A stretch of 64,000 nucleotides of DNA from Chitinophaga alhagiae (GCF_003568665.1 NZ_QXMH01000002.1:744001-808000), one strand, 5' to 3'; positions 17,306 to 27,049 are shown, numbered from the stretch's first letter. Numbers and translations are program-made. Notes: generated by a model from the letters alone, not told the origin.

Positions 17306-18139
17306 ATGGACGGGAAATTATGGTATGAAGCCGGCTGTCAGCTGGGAGAAAGTCCTTTGTGGCATGCCGGGAGGAACAGTTTTTTCTGGGTGGATATTGA
17401 AGGGAAGGCCCTGTACGAAAGGGATATGCGCGGCCAGGTACACCAATACGCATTTGAACAAAGAGTATCTGCGGTAGTGCCGGGCAGGGGAGCGGAAGTG
17501 ATACTCGGCCTGCAGGGCGGCGTAGCGCGGTACCATCTTGCAACGCGCGCGCTGGAGTGGATCACCACGTTCAACATGGCATGGGATACCATCCGTTGTA
17601 ACGACGGGCGGGCAGACCACCAGGGCCGCCTCTGGATAGGCACCATGCCCATGCAGGGCCACCAGGGCGCCGGCAGCCTGTATTGCGTGGAAGCGGGCGG
17701 GCAATGCAGCGTACAGGAAACGGGACTGGCCATTTCCAACGGCATGGCCTGGACGGCAGACAACCGTTTTTTTTATTTTACAGACAGCGCCACGCGCGAA
17801 GTATGGCGTTATACCTGTCACAACGGCCGCATCAGCCAGCGGCAAACGGTGATTACGATTCCGCCGCACCTCGGCCTGCCTGACGGTATGGCCATTGACG
17901 CTGCCGGCATGTTGTGGATTGCCCTGTACGGCGGCGCCGGCGTTGGCCGCTGGGACCCGCACACCGGAAAAATGACGGACTTCATTGCACTGCCCGTACC
18001 CAACGTTACGGCCTGCGCCTTTGGCGGTGAAGCGCTTGACCAGCTGGTGATCACCACGGCCGCGGGAGACGGCGGCGGCCACCTGTACACGGCCGTTCCC
18101 GGCGTGAAGGGCGTGTTGCCGCACGTTTGTTTGCTGTAA
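17306..18139 (+). CDS. SMP-30/gluconolactonase/LRE family lactonase
   Basis: A 277-residue six-bladed propeller of the SMP-30 family. Metal-binding positions are recognisable: E in LGESPLWH, N and D in RCNDGRADHQGRLWIGTM, N in ISNGMAWT, and D in LPDGMAIDAAG. These enzymes hydrolyse sugar lactones to the free acids, for example gluconolactone to gluconate. There is no signal peptide, so it acts in the cytoplasm. It is divergent from the PQQ-type sugar dehydrogenase, the usual producer of lactones, with 155 bases between the two starts, which supports a joint role in aldose oxidation. Confidence 0.92.
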   Translation: MDGKLWYEAGCQLGESPLWHAGRNSFFWVDIEGKALYERDMRGQVHQYAFEQRVSAVVPGRGAEVILGLQGGVARYHLATRALEWITTFNMAWDTIRCNDGRADHQGRLWIGTMPMQGHQGAGSLYCVEAGGQCSVQETGLAISNGMAWTADNRFFYFTDSATREVWRYTCHNGRISQRQTVITIPPHLGLPDGMAIDAAGMLWIALYGGAGVGRWDPHTGKMTDFIALPVPNVTACAFGGEALDQLVITTAAGDGGGHLYTAVPGVKGVLPHVCLL

Positions 18140-18196
18140 TAAGTCAGGTTCCCATCGCTTTTTTCGATAAATTTGGTATTCAACAATTGATATGAT

Positions 18197-19558
18197 ATGG
18201 CAGGAACATTCTCAAAAATCAAGGGCGCAATACAGTTGCTGAAAACAATAGATTTTGACAAACTCGGCAAACTGTCTGAAAAAGTAGATCTCCAGAAAGT
18301 GATGGACGGCTTTTCCAAACTGGATGACAACCAGCTGAAAGGCCTGATGAAAATGCTGAACAGCGGCGGCGGAAAAAAGAAAGAGCTGCCGCAGATCAAT
18401 GGGGACTTCTACGAGCTGCACCTGCGCCTGAGTGAAGAAGAGCGTGCCATACAATTGAAAGTGCGCGAGTTTATGGAGCGCGAAGTGCAGCCCATTGTGA
18501 ACCACTACTGGCTGCGCGATGAATTTCCCTTTGAGCTGGTACCCAAATTTGCGGAACTGGGCCTTTGCGGCGTAACGTATAAAGGCTATGGCTGCCCCGG
18601 CCTGCCGTTTCTCATGGAAGGCATTATTGCCATGGAAATAGCGCGGGTAGACAGTTCCATTGCTACTTTCTTTGGTGTGCAGAGCGGCCTGGCCATGGGC
18701 TCCATTTATATGTGCGGCTCTGAAGCGCAAAAGGAAGAATGGCTGCCGCAAATGCATACGTTCAGCAAGATCGGGGCCTTTGGGCTCACAGAGCCGGAGG
18801 TAGGTTCCGGCGCGGCCGGCGGCCTCACTACCACGGCCAAACGAACAGCAGGCGGCTGGGTGCTCAACGGCCAGAAAAAATGGATCGGCAACGCACCCTT
18901 TGCGGACGTTACCATCATATGGGCCAGAGACCTGGACGATGGGGAAGTGAAAGGTTTCCTGGTGCGGAAAGACACGCCGGGCTTTGAAGTGGAAAAAATA
19001 AAAGGCAAGATGGCGCTGCGGATCGTACAGAACGGCCTCATTACCATGAAAGATTGCGTGGTGCCGGAAAGTGACCGCCTTGAACATGCCAACTCATTTA
19101 AAGACACCGCCAGGGTGCTGCAGATGACCCGCGCCGGCGTGGCATGGATGGCCGTAGGCTGCGCCCGTGGCGCGTATGAGAACGCGCTGGACTATACCCG
19201 CAAACGCAAGCAGTTCGGCAAGCCCATTGCGGCCTTTCAATTGATACAGAACCACCTGGTGGAAATGTTGTCTAACCTCACCGCCATGCAGTCTATGGTA
19301 TACCGGCTTTCCGAGCTGCAAGACCAGGGTTTGCTGAAAGACGAGCACGCCTCCCTGGCCAAAGTGTTCTGCAGCCTGCGCACGCGTGACATTGTGAGCA
19401 AATCGCGCGAAGTGATGGGCGGCAACGGCATTTTGCTGGACCACAATGTGGCGCGTTTTGTAGCCGATGCGGAAGCCATCTATTCTTACGAAGGCACCAA
19501 GGAGATCAATTCCCTCATTGTAGGCAGGGCCATTACAGGCTTCAGCGCATTTGTGTAA
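18197..19558 (+). CDS. Acyl-CoA dehydrogenase, glutaryl-CoA-dehydrogenase-like, with N-terminal extension
   Basis: A 453-residue FAD enzyme of the acyl-CoA dehydrogenase family. The core begins near residue 70 (LRLSEEERAIQLKVREFM); signature regions are GAFGLTEPEVGSG, KKWIGNAPFAD, RKQFGKPIAAFQLIQ and the C-terminal SYEGTKEINSLIVGRAITG, where the catalytic Glu of glutaryl-CoA dehydrogenases lies. Residues 1-63 are an extra amphipathic helical stretch (repeated KL and DxL patterns, ending GGGKKKELP), absent from standard members of about 390 residues. It oxidises an acyl-CoA alpha-beta bond and passes electrons to ETF. Substrate is uncertain. A clear terminator follows. Confidence 0.9.
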   Translation: MAGTFSKIKGAIQLLKTIDFDKLGKLSEKVDLQKVMDGFSKLDDNQLKGLMKMLNSGGGKKKELPQINGDFYELHLRLSEEERAIQLKVREFMEREVQPIVNHYWLRDEFPFELVPKFAELGLCGVTYKGYGCPGLPFLMEGIIAMEIARVDSSIATFFGVQSGLAMGSIYMCGSEAQKEEWLPQMHTFSKIGAFGLTEPEVGSGAAGGLTTTAKRTAGGWVLNGQKKWIGNAPFADVTIIWARDLDDGEVKGFLVRKDTPGFEVEKIKGKMALRIVQNGLITMKDCVVPESDRLEHANSFKDTARVLQMTRAGVAWMAVGCARGAYENALDYTRKRKQFGKPIAAFQLIQNHLVEMLSNLTAMQSMVYRLSELQDQGLLKDEHASLAKVFCSLRTRDIVSKSREVMGGNGILLDHNVARFVADAEAIYSYEGTKEINSLIVGRAITGFSAFV

Positions 19559-19580
19559 GATGCTAAAAAGTTATTCCGGA

Positions 19581-19604
19581 AAGGCCGCCACGCGCGGCCT
19601 TTTT
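19581..19604 (+). terminator. Rho-independent terminator after acyl-CoA dehydrogenase
   Basis: AAGGCCGC (19581-19588), a five-base loop CACGC, GCGGCCTT (19594-19601) and a T run to 19604. It ends the acyl-CoA dehydrogenase transcript 22 bases after its stop. Confidence 0.88.
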
Positions 19605-19706
19605 CAATTGTACAGGTAAAAGGAAATGACCTGCCCCTTCGCTTTTGTTTTCCGCGGGGAAACTTTACATTTACAGTATATTCATTCACCACATCAGTAT
19701 CCACGC

Positions 19707-22037
19707 ATGAAAGCTCCACGTTTCATTTTCATTGCATACCTCTTATTATGTTCCGTTGCCGCGTTCCCGCAACACCAGTTGCCGGGCTGGGCTTTGGGCG
19801 GCTTTGTCAGGCCCGCGGGCCTCAACCCGGTGTTGCTGCCGGACAGTACCAGCTATTTCTATTGCCCCATGCAGCAGGCCAATGTGGCATGGGAGTCTAA
19901 TGATACGTTCAACCCCGCCGCCGCGGTCAAAAATAATAAAGTGGTGGTGCTGTACCGCGCGGAAGACAAGTCAGGCATTGGCATTGGCAAGCGCACTTCC
20001 CGCATAGGGTATGCGGAAAGCACGGACGGCCTGCATTTTACCCGGAACAAAAAGCCGGTGCTCTACCCCGGCAATGACAGCCAGCGGGCCTATGAATACC
20101 CCGGCGGTTGTGAAGACCCCCGGGTGGCCGTTACCCCGGATGGCACCTATGTGATGTTCTACACCCAGTGGAACCGGGATGTAGCGCGCATTGGCGTGGC
20201 CACTTCCAAAGACCTGGTGCGCTGGCAAAAGCATGGCCCCGTGTTCGCAAAGGCCTACGGCGGAAAATTCCTCAACAAGTGGAGCAAGTCCGCTTCCATT
20301 GTTACCAAAATAGAGAACGGCCGGCAGGTGATCACCAAGGTGAACGGCCGGTATTTTATGTATTGGGGAGAAGAAAGCGTGTTCGGGGCCGTATCTGACG
20401 ACCTTCGGAACTGGCAGCCAGTACTGAATGATACCGGCGGCCTGAAACCTTTCATCACGCCCCGCCGCGGTTTTTTTGACAGTGACCTCACAGAGTGCGG
20501 CCCGCCCGCAGTGATGACAGACAAAGGCATCCTGCTGCTGTACAACGGCAAAAACAAACCCGGAGAGGGAGGAGACCGCCGCTTCAACGGCAATGCCTAC
20601 TGCGCCGGCCAGGTGTTGTTTGACCGGCAAGACCCCACCAGGCCCATTGCCCGGCTGGATGAGCCTTTCCTGCGGCCCATGGAACCGTTCGAGAAAAGCG
20701 GGCAGTACAGAGATGGCACGGTATTCATAGAAGGCCTGGTATACTTCAAAAAGAAGTGGTTCCTGTATTACGGCTGCGCAGACTCCCGGGTAGCCGTAGC
20801 AGTATATGATCCTGCCGCAAGAACAGCGGCAGACCCTATTCCGCCGCCGCAGGAGCGGAAAGAGAAAGAGCCGTTCAATTATGATGAATCCAGGGCAGGC
20901 CGCTACCGGTTGCCGGACGTATTGCAACCCGCCAGCGGCAGCAGGGTGAGCAGCCGCGCGGCATGGGAGAACGGCCGGCGGCAGGAAGTGCTGCAGCTTT
21001 TCCGGGAACATGTGTACGGCGCCTTTCCCGGCGCCCCGGCCGGCATGCATTACAGCACGCTGTCTGTAGACCCGGCCGCGCTGGGCGGCCGCGCCATTGC
21101 CCGGCAGATCAGGATATTTTTCGGCGCCGGCAACCAGGCGCCGTTTATGGATATGCTGCTCTACGTTCCCCGCAGCGCCACCGGGCCGGTACCTGTTTTT
21201 ATAGGCCTGAACTTCAAAGCCAACCATAGCGTGAACGCAGATACGGCCATTGCCATGACCCGCAGCTGGATGTCAAAGCCCTCCGCCCGCGGGGAGCAGG
21301 CCAGCCGATGGGAAGCTGAAAAAATAATAGACAAGGGTTATGCGCTGGCTACCGCTTATTATGGAGACCTGGAGCCAGACCATGCGGACGGCTGGAAAAC
21401 CGGCATCCGCACCACCCTGCAGGAAAGCCTGCGCACGCCGGCCGCCAGTTGGGGCGCCATAGGGGCATGGGCCTGGGGGCTTTGCAGAATGGCGGATTGC
21501 CTGCAGGCAGACCCGGCTATCAAACGCAACGGCATCATTGTGACCGGCCACTCCCGCCTGGGCAAGGCCGCGCTCTGGGCCGCCGCTAATGACCAGCGTT
21601 TTGCCATGGTCGTTTCCAACAACTCCGGGGAGGGCGGCGCAGCCCTGAGCCGCCGCTGGTTCGGAGAAACCATTGAAAGGATCAACACCTCGTTCCCCCA
21701 CTGGTTCATTGCCAGGTATAAAACCTACAACGGCCGCCCTGACGCCATGCCCACAGACCAGCATATGCTGCTGGCGCTGGCGGCGCCCCGCCCGCTGTAT
21801 GTGGCCAGCGCTACGGAAGACCCTTGGGCTGACCCGAAGGGGGAATTTCTGTCCGCCCAATATGCCAGCGCCGTATACGGCCTCTATGGCTTCAAAGGCC
21901 TCAAATCAGTGTCCATGCCCGGGCCAGACAGCCCCGTAGGGGAAATTGTTCATTACCACCTCCGCACCGGCAAGCATGACATTACCTGGTACGACTGGCA
22001 ACAGTACGTCCGGCTGGCAGACCAGTATGTGAAATAA
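19707..22037 (+). CDS. Secreted GH130-like / CE15 glucuronoyl-esterase-like fusion
   Basis: A 776-residue exported protein; the frame is open from 19626, but ATG at 19707 opens on the signal peptide MKAPRFIFIAYLLLCSVAAF. Residues about 35-390 are a five-bladed propeller of the GH130 type (mannoside phosphorylases and beta-1,2-mannosidases): FNPAAAVKNNKVVVLYR, GGCEDPR with candidate catalytic D137, WSKSASIV, TECGPP, YGCADSRVAVA. After a Pro/Glu-rich linker (about 395-410), residues 412-776 match carbohydrate esterase family 15: nucleophile S616 in GHSRLGK, NNSGEGGAALSRRWFGETIERIN, SFPHWF, and the His region HYHLRTGKH (H751). CE15 enzymes cleave 4-O-methylglucuronoyl esters between lignin and xylan. 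Both halves appear complete, which makes this an unusual bifunctional enzyme. Confidence 0.87.
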   Translation: MKAPRFIFIAYLLLCSVAAFPQHQLPGWALGGFVRPAGLNPVLLPDSTSYFYCPMQQANVAWESNDTFNPAAAVKNNKVVVLYRAEDKSGIGIGKRTSRIGYAESTDGLHFTRNKKPVLYPGNDSQRAYEYPGGCEDPRVAVTPDGTYVMFYTQWNRDVARIGVATSKDLVRWQKHGPVFAKAYGGKFLNKWSKSASIVTKIENGRQVITKVNGRYFMYWGEESVFGAVSDDLRNWQPVLNDTGGLKPFITPRRGFFDSDLTECGPPAVMTDKGILLLYNGKNKPGEGGDRRFNGNAYCAGQVLFDRQDPTRPIARLDEPFLRPMEPFEKSGQYRDGTVFIEGLVYFKKKWFLYYGCADSRVAVAVYDPAARTAADPIPPPQERKEKEPFNYDESRAGRYRLPDVLQPASGSRVSSRAAWENGRRQEVLQLFREHVYGAFPGAPAGMHYSTLSVDPAALGGRAIARQIRIFFGAGNQAPFMDMLLYVPRSATGPVPVFIGLNFKANHSVNADTAIAMTRSWMSKPSARGEQASRWEAEKIIDKGYALATAYYGDLEPDHADGWKTGIRTTLQESLRTPAASWGAIGAWAWGLCRMADCLQADPAIKRNGIIVTGHSRLGKAALWAAANDQRFAMVVSNNSGEGGAALSRRWFGETIERINTSFPHWFIARYKTYNGRPDAMPTDQHMLLALAAPRPLYVASATEDPWADPKGEFLSAQYASAVYGLYGFKGLKSVSMPGPDSPVGEIVHYHLRTGKHDITWYDWQQYVRLADQYVK

Positions 22038-22350
22038 TCTTTACCGCCTTTTTGCGATGCACATCTTTACTCCTGAAAATAATATTACAGGAGTAAGGAT
22101 GCGCATGCCTTTTTGTAAACCGCCCGCGCAACACCACCTGCCGCGGCAGGCACCTTCATCTTTTCATGTGACCGGCTAAATCGATTTTTAACCGGATAAC
22201 CGTTTTGCCTTCAATATTTAACCTGCGCCCTGCAACCTTTTTTTTAACCGGCCGTCTTTATTGAATAGGGGCGAACAAAAGGAATAACCTAGCTTTAATA
22301 TGCCGGCGGTCTATTGCCCCAAAAGCCGGTATACATTCAAGCCTTGCTAT
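22038..22350. other. Intergenic region before outer-membrane receptor
   Basis: No gene is seen. It holds a perfect 9-bp inverted repeat TTACTCCTG/CAGGAGTAA (22067-22075 and 22088-22096) with an AT-rich 12-base loop, which could end the preceding transcript although no T run follows, and then an AT-rich stretch with several AACCGG motifs that probably carries the next promoter. Confidence 0.5.
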
Positions 22351-24783
22351 ATGAATAAACTTGTCTTATTGAGTGTATTGTTGTTTGCGGCATCCCTCAA
22401 ATTGTTAGCCCAGGAAGCGCAAACAGGCAGGATAGCCATCAGGATAACAGATGCGTCCGGCAAGCCCCTCCCATATGCCAGCGTGGCCGTACGCGCCACG
22501 GCAGATTCAGCTTTGGTAAAAGGCCAGATGAGTGATGAGGAAGGCAAATGCCTGTTTGAAAAAATGAAGACGGGTCAATATTATATAGAGGCGTCCCAAA
22601 TGGGGTATACCACGCAGCGCAGTGCCGCATTCCGGTTAACGGATGCCGGTAAGACCGTGAACCTTTCTCCGCTAGCCCTGCCCGCCGCACCCAAAAACCT
22701 GAAAGGCGTGGAAGTGACCGCGCAAAAACCGTACGTTGAAAGAGCGGAAGGCAAAACGATCCTGAACGTGGAAAGCAGTGTGACCGCGGCGGGCAACACT
22801 GTGCTGGACCTGTTGCGCCGGGCGCCAGGGGTAACGGTAGATAAAGATGATAACCTGATATTGAAGGGCAAGCAGGGTGTTACGGTCATGATAGACGGCA
22901 AGCTCACTTACCTCTCCAACGAAGCGCTGGCGGAACTGTTGAAAAGCATGACGGCCGAATCTGTAGCGCAGATCGAGATCATTACCAGCCCCGGCGCCAA
23001 GTATGATGCCGCCGGCACGTCCGGTATCATTAACATCAAAACCAAAAAAGGGCAGGTTACCGGCTTTAACGGCAGCATCAATGCCAGCATAGGCGCGGGT
23101 AAATACGTGTTCGGGAACGGCGGCGCCAGCCTCAACTGGCGCACCAAAAAGTTCAACTGGTTCGCCAACCTGAACGCGGGCGAATGGAACGGTTTCAATA
23201 CCCGCCTGCTGATCAGGAAAACAGGCGGCGCCACACCGCTGCAGTTTCAGCAGGATGTGTACCAGACCAGCCGTTTCCTGAACCGGTCCATGAAAACCGG
23301 CTTCGATTATTTTATCACGCCCAAACACACCGTAGGCATTATGGTCACCGGTTATACCAATGCCTTCTGGCGCAATGCCCCCAGCGCCACGCAGGTGGCC
23401 AACCAGGGCGGCGTTACGGACTCCATCCTGTACACCGGGCTGCAGGGGAACAACCGTTTCCGCAATATTTCCTATAACCTCAACTACAAGTGGAAGATAG
23501 ATACCAGCGGTTCTGAATTGACCATGGACGCGGACTACGCAAAGTTCTACAACCGTATGAACTCCTTCCTGGCAGACAGTATGGTGAACGCGCACAGCGG
23601 CGTCACCATGAAACGCAGCGGCATCCGCACGTTGCCGTACACGAACATTTCCATCAAAAGCATCAAGGCAGACCTGGTACGCGTACTGGACAAAACGTCC
23701 AAAATAGAGGCCGGGGCCAAAACCAGTTTTGTCAGCACAGAGAACAACATGCGTTTTGACTCGCTGGAAAACGGGGCGTTTATTCCGGTGGCCTCGCAAT
23801 ACGACCAGTTCGTGTACAAGGAAAATGTACTGGCGGCTTACCTGACCTATAGAAAGCAGATCAGGAATACAGACTTTGTGCTGGGGCTGCGGCTTGAGCA
23901 GACCATGTCAGACGGTCACTCCATTTCCCTGAAAAGCCGCATCAAAAGAACGTACCTGGATTATTTCCCGAACGTTTCCATAGACCACAAGTTTTCAGAC
24001 AACCACAAACTGGGTCTCGCCTTCAGCCGCCGGATCAACCGCCCGGGTTACGGGCAACTGAACCCCTTTATGTTTTTCCTGGACAAGTTCACGTATTTCA
24101 GGGGGAACTCTTTCCTCACGCCCGCCTATACGCAGAATACGGAGCTGACGTACATGTTCAAACAGAAGTATATTGCCGTGCTGGGCTACAGCAGAAGTAC
24201 GGACGTGATCAATGAGTTCCTGATTGTGGATAACGAAACGAAGGTAACCATCAGCACCAATAAGAACATTGGGGAACAGATCATGTACTCCCTCAATCTT
24301 ACGCTTCCGTTTGACCCGGTAAAGTGGTGGAACTCCAATAACAACGTGTCTTTGTATTACAACCAGTACCGCATCAGGGATTCCGCGCTGGCGTTCAACA
24401 ACGAGCAGTTTACCAGCAACTTCAACTCCACCAACACCTTCACCCTGCCGAAAGATTACAAGCTGGAGCTGAGCGGCTGGTTCGAGTCTCCCAACGTGTA
24501 CGGCATTTTCCGCGGCCGGTGGATGTGGGGCGTAAGCGCCGGCGCCCAGAAGCAGATACTGAAAAAGAAAGGTACCATCAAGGTGAACGTGAACGATATA
24601 TTTGCGTCTAACCGCTTCAGGGGCCAGGCGGAGTACGGGGATGTGTTCCTGTACGTCAACAACCGCTGGCAGAACCGTACTGTGAACGTATCCTTCAGTT
24701 ACCGTTTTGGCAATAACAAGATAGAAGGGGCCAGGGAGCGCCAAACCGGGTCCGCGGATGAATCGCGCAGGGCGGGGAACTGA
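22351..24783 (+). CDS. TonB-dependent-receptor-like outer membrane barrel with CarboxypepD-like N-domain
   Basis: An 810-residue outer-membrane protein. ATG at 22351 opens on the signal peptide MNKLVLLSVLLFAASLKLLAQ; the frame extends 17 codons further upstream without a signal. Residues about 25-110 are a carboxypeptidase-regulatory-like domain (GRIAIRITDASGKPLPYASV), followed by a plug (VLDLLRRAPGVTVDKDDNLILKG, IEIITSPGAKYDAAGTSGIINI) and a beta barrel of the OMP_b-brl_3 type ending VNVSFSYRFGNNK. Such proteins are relatives of TonB receptors common in Bacteroidota; they lack a SusD partner. The cargo is unknown. The next gene follows after 37 bases. Confidence 0.88.
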   Translation: MNKLVLLSVLLFAASLKLLAQEAQTGRIAIRITDASGKPLPYASVAVRATADSALVKGQMSDEEGKCLFEKMKTGQYYIEASQMGYTTQRSAAFRLTDAGKTVNLSPLALPAAPKNLKGVEVTAQKPYVERAEGKTILNVESSVTAAGNTVLDLLRRAPGVTVDKDDNLILKGKQGVTVMIDGKLTYLSNEALAELLKSMTAESVAQIEIITSPGAKYDAAGTSGIINIKTKKGQVTGFNGSINASIGAGKYVFGNGGASLNWRTKKFNWFANLNAGEWNGFNTRLLIRKTGGATPLQFQQDVYQTSRFLNRSMKTGFDYFITPKHTVGIMVTGYTNAFWRNAPSATQVANQGGVTDSILYTGLQGNNRFRNISYNLNYKWKIDTSGSELTMDADYAKFYNRMNSFLADSMVNAHSGVTMKRSGIRTLPYTNISIKSIKADLVRVLDKTSKIEAGAKTSFVSTENNMRFDSLENGAFIPVASQYDQFVYKENVLAAYLTYRKQIRNTDFVLGLRLEQTMSDGHSISLKSRIKRTYLDYFPNVSIDHKFSDNHKLGLAFSRRINRPGYGQLNPFMFFLDKFTYFRGNSFLTPAYTQNTELTYMFKQKYIAVLGYSRSTDVINEFLIVDNETKVTISTNKNIGEQIMYSLNLTLPFDPVKWWNSNNNVSLYYNQYRIRDSALAFNNEQFTSNFNSTNTFTLPKDYKLELSGWFESPNVYGIFRGRWMWGVSAGAQKQILKKKGTIKVNVNDIFASNRFRGQAEYGDVFLYVNNRWQNRTVNVSFSYRFGNNKIEGARERQTGSADESRRAGN

Positions 24784-24820
24784 CGGATACTAAAAAACGG
24801 CCGTTTGCGTTTTTAGGGAT

Positions 24821-27049
24821 ATGCGTAACCTCCTGTTCCTTATCCCCATGCTATGGGCTGCTATTGCCTGTTCCCAAAAAACCGTATCCGTTTTCGATGG
24901 CAGCTTTGAGCATATGAGAACGGATACCAGCCTGCCGGAAGGCTGGAAAACCTGGGGCCATCACTACACCTTCCGCGCAGATACTTCTGAAAAATTTGAA
25001 GGACGGTATTCCCTGCTGATGGAGCCTGTTGCCAACAAGCCCTTTGGCGGTTTTTTTAGCCCGGTAGGTACCGTGCCGGTCACTTTTACCGGCAGGGAGG
25101 TAACACTGACAGGGTATGTAAAAATGGAAAATGTAACGGGCGGCTACGCCGGGCTGCTGCTGCGCATCGATGATGCTGCGGGCAATTCACTGCAGTTCGA
25201 TAACATGCACCGCGAAGCCCCGCGGGGTACCGCCGGCTGGACGAAGTACAGCATTACGCTGCCGTTGCCGCCGGATGGCGTTACAATTTATGCCGGCGCT
25301 ATATACAGCGGTTCCGGCAGGGCGTGGATAGACCAGCTGGAGCTGCTGGCAGACGGAAAAGACGTTGCCCTGGCGCCGCGTGCAAAGATCAATCCCGCGG
25401 ATGTGGTAACGAAAGGGAATGAGTTCAACAAAGGATCAAAAATTACGCTCACACAACCCCGGCCCGCACAGGTAAAAGACCTGGCGCTGCTCTGCAAGAT
25501 CTGGGGCTTCGTGAAATACCATCACCCGGCCGTTACGAAAGGGGAAGATAACTGGGATTATGAATTGTTCCGCATCATGCCGGCCGTGCTGGGCAACAAA
25601 ACAGCAGCGGAACGGAATGCGCATATCAGCAAATGGATAGCCGCCCTGGGTAAGGTAGAGCAGGTGGCGGCAAAGCCTTACCCCGGCTTTGCCAGGTTAT
25701 TGCCTGACCTGGACTGGATTACAGACAGCGGGGAGCTGGGCGCCGTATTAAGCGGCCAGCTAAACGAAATAAAAAATTCGGCCCGGCCCGTTCAGCAGCA
25801 CTATGTGAAGCTGAATGGGCTCAAGCCGGTGTTTGTCAATGAAAAGGATTATTGGCAGCAGTCATCCCCCGATGCAGGTTACCGCCTGCTGTCCCTTTTC
25901 CGCTACTGGAACATTGTGCAATATTTTTCCCCTTACCGCAAGCATATGGATGAAAGCTGGGATACCGTGCTGCACGCCATGATACCGGTGTTTGCCGCTG
26001 CGCAGGGGCAAACCGCTTATCAGGTGGCATTATTGCAGCTGACCGCCAGCATGCAGGATTGCCATGCCATATTGCTGGGCAGGAACGAGGGCGTCAATGA
26101 ATTTTTGGGTAACAGGTTTGCGCCGTTGGAGATCAGGTTTATGGAAGGAAAAGCGGTGGTGACGGCGGTACACCGGGACTCACTGGCCATCCGGAAAGGA
26201 GATATATTGCTCGGTATTAACCGGGAGCCGGTGAAAAAGGCGCTGGAGCGCCTGAAGCCATACGTGGCCGCTTCCAACCCGCATACCTTCCTCCGCAACG
26301 CCGCCTCCCTGCTGCTCCGCGGTAACGACTCGCTGCTGCTGCTGGAGTTTGAGCGTAATGGTGTAAAAAAGCAGGCCGCCGTACCGGCGTTGTCTGCGGC
26401 GGAGCGGTATGCCTACCGGCAGCCCGTGCAAGACACCGCCTGGAAGTTCCTCTCGCCGGAGATAGGGTACGTTTACCCGGGTACGCTGCGCGCCCAGCAA
26501 ATACCTGACATGATGAAAGCCTTTCAGCATACCAAAGGCATGGTGATAGACATGCGGTGCTACCCCCGTGACTATATCCCCTATGTACTCGGAGAGTACC
26601 TGATGAAGGAGCCCGCAACGTTCGTCAAATTGACGCATGGCAGTACCGGTACGCCGGGCCTGTTCACAATGGTGGCTTCCCCGCCAACCGGCAAGCAGGG
26701 CGCGGACTATTACAAAGGGCAAATAGTGGTGCTGATGAACGAAGTAACCCAAAGCCGCGCAGAATACACCATTATGGCCATTCAGCAGGCGCCGAACGTG
26801 ACAACGCTGGGCAGTCCTACTGCCGGGGCGGATGGAGATGTGGTGGAAGTGATGCTGCCCGGCAATATCAAAACATGGATCACCAGCCTGGGCGTATATT
26901 ATCCGGACGGCCGTGAAACCCAGCGTACCGGACTTACCCCTGATATTACCATGTACCCGACCATCAAGGGTTTCAGGGAGGGCAGGGATGAGCTGCTCGA
27001 AAAAGCGGCAGGCATCATCAATAACGCAAGTTCCATCAAGCAACATTAA
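24821..27049 (+). CDS. Secreted S41 family peptidase
   Basis: A 742-residue protein with a signal sequence whose end AIACSQ could be a lipobox. Residues about 25-180 look like a beta-sandwich accessory domain (FDGSFEHMRTDTSLPEGWK). Helical and PDZ-like parts follow (FMEGKAVVTAVHRDSLAIRKGDILLGINREPVKK, about 430-475). The C-terminal tail-specific-protease domain (about 540-720) shows IGYVYPGTL, GMVIDMRCYP, and NEVTQSRAEYTIMAIQ, where the Ser of SRAEY is the nucleophile, then GSPTAGADGDV. S41 enzymes of this layout act in the periplasm or on the surface; targets are unknown. It follows the receptor gene at 37 bases and may be co-transcribed. Confidence 0.85.
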   Translation: MRNLLFLIPMLWAAIACSQKTVSVFDGSFEHMRTDTSLPEGWKTWGHHYTFRADTSEKFEGRYSLLMEPVANKPFGGFFSPVGTVPVTFTGREVTLTGYVKMENVTGGYAGLLLRIDDAAGNSLQFDNMHREAPRGTAGWTKYSITLPLPPDGVTIYAGAIYSGSGRAWIDQLELLADGKDVALAPRAKINPADVVTKGNEFNKGSKITLTQPRPAQVKDLALLCKIWGFVKYHHPAVTKGEDNWDYELFRIMPAVLGNKTAAERNAHISKWIAALGKVEQVAAKPYPGFARLLPDLDWITDSGELGAVLSGQLNEIKNSARPVQQHYVKLNGLKPVFVNEKDYWQQSSPDAGYRLLSLFRYWNIVQYFSPYRKHMDESWDTVLHAMIPVFAAAQGQTAYQVALLQLTASMQDCHAILLGRNEGVNEFLGNRFAPLEIRFMEGKAVVTAVHRDSLAIRKGDILLGINREPVKKALERLKPYVAASNPHTFLRNAASLLLRGNDSLLLLEFERNGVKKQAAVPALSAAERYAYRQPVQDTAWKFLSPEIGYVYPGTLRAQQIPDMMKAFQHTKGMVIDMRCYPRDYIPYVLGEYLMKEPATFVKLTHGSTGTPGLFTMVASPPTGKQGADYYKGQIVVLMNEVTQSRAEYTIMAIQQAPNVTTLGSPTAGADGDVVEVMLPGNIKTWITSLGVYYPDGRETQRTGLTPDITMYPTIKGFREGRDELLEKAAGIINNASSIKQH

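Noticed and set aside
19971-21227. 418-codon open frame on the minus strand
   Set aside because: Antisense to the GH130-CE15 gene, with shadow-type residue composition.
24790-24816. Terminator between the barrel receptor and S41 peptidase genes
   Set aside because: The CTAAAAA/TTTTTAG stem is weak and AT-rich, and the genes may be co-transcribed.
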